NCBI RefSeq assembly: GCF_014884995.1
Contig: NZ_JABMII010000011.1
Coordinates: 1-44,898, forward strand
From: Spirabiliibacterium pneumoniae
GTDB lineage: Bacteria; Pseudomonadota; Gammaproteobacteria; Enterobacterales; Pasteurellaceae
Direction of reading: 5' to 3'
DNA: 44,898 nucleotides
Shown here: positions 44,865 through 44,898 of the stretch, piece by piece
Layout of the letters: every line of letters starts with the position of its first letter
Numbering within the stretch: position 1 is the stretch's first letter
Position numbers and translations under genes: made by a program
The notes under the pieces: model-generated
The model's database searches: none
What the model was told of the DNA's origin: nothing
The model's input: the letters and a program-made list of their open reading frames with translations, nothing else

Positions 44865-44898
44865 CGTTCTTTAACAAAATATCAGACAATCTGTGTGG
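44865..44898 (+). promoter_or_regulatory. rRNA leader with boxA antitermination site
   Basis: CGTTCTTTAACAA (44865-44877) matches the rrn boxA core, and the next bases ATCAGACAATCTGTGTGG are the conserved sequence that precedes 16S rRNA in enterobacteria and Pasteurellaceae. The 16S gene would begin beyond the window edge. Confidence 0.9.

Noticed and set aside
44865-44898. boxA region as a 16S-23S spacer instead of an rRNA leader
   Set aside because: It follows murI, a terminator and two promoter-like pairs, so it is the leader upstream of 16S.

Overview
The window is a chromosomal segment of a gammaproteobacterium of the family Pasteurellaceae. The main clue is the Haemophilus-type DNA uptake signal AAGTGCGGT (reverse ACCGCACTT). 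I counted about 68 copies by eye in 44.9 kb, far more than a 9-mer should give by chance, both inside genes and as paired hairpins after genes. A TfoX/Sxy competence regulator, a Haemophilus-like NadR and Pasteurellaceae-style LPS core genes agree with this. The genus cannot be fixed from the sequence alone.

Layout. Positions 1-494 hold the start of an outgoing lipoprotein gene. Positions 495-1102 are non-coding with an (ATT)7(GTT)13 microsatellite. Positions 1103-7985 are the complete atpIBEFHAGDC ATP synthase operon, preceded by rsmG and mnmG. Positions 10710-11049 look like the chromosomal replication origin: ten GATC sites, AT-rich 13-mer-like repeats and three exact DnaA boxes lie between mnmG and mioC, as in E. 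coli. Then come a small lipoprotein, a divergent Tag-family protein, glpR, and the anaerobic glycerol-3-phosphate dehydrogenase operon glpABC. At 18019-18687 lies tfoX, whose start codon and ribosome binding site sit inside an inverted repeat, followed by about 550 bp with no recognisable gene. DUF2254 and trmL follow, and mutM is divergent from trmL.

Positions 22119-27110 form an LPS core cluster: coaD, an AT-rich membrane phosphotransferase, waaA, and a double-domain glycosyltransferase. It carries composition evidence of recombination inside waaA. Then come a lipoprotein, queH and ispB, the divergent rplU-rpmA-EamA-obgE operon, and ribB under an FMN riboswitch. Next are ubiK-nadR-phosphoesterase, acs, and a gmk-rpoZ-spoT-recG-ubiC-murI run that ends at an rRNA operon leader. 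The 16S gene itself lies beyond the right edge.

Most of the content is core metabolism and information processing: energy (atp, glp, acs, ubiquinone genes), translation and tRNA modification (mnmG, rsmG, trmL, queH, rplU, rpmA, obgE), DNA repair (mutM, recG), stringent response (spoT, rpoZ) and envelope synthesis. I found no insertion sequence, prophage, CRISPR array or tRNA gene. The least ordinary signals are the tfoX leader inverted repeat with its promoter and candidate CRP site, the imported phosphotransferase with a mosaic waaA end, the fused glycosyltransferase, the microsatellite upstream of a lipoprotein gene, and the Tag-like protein lacking the usual catalytic residues.
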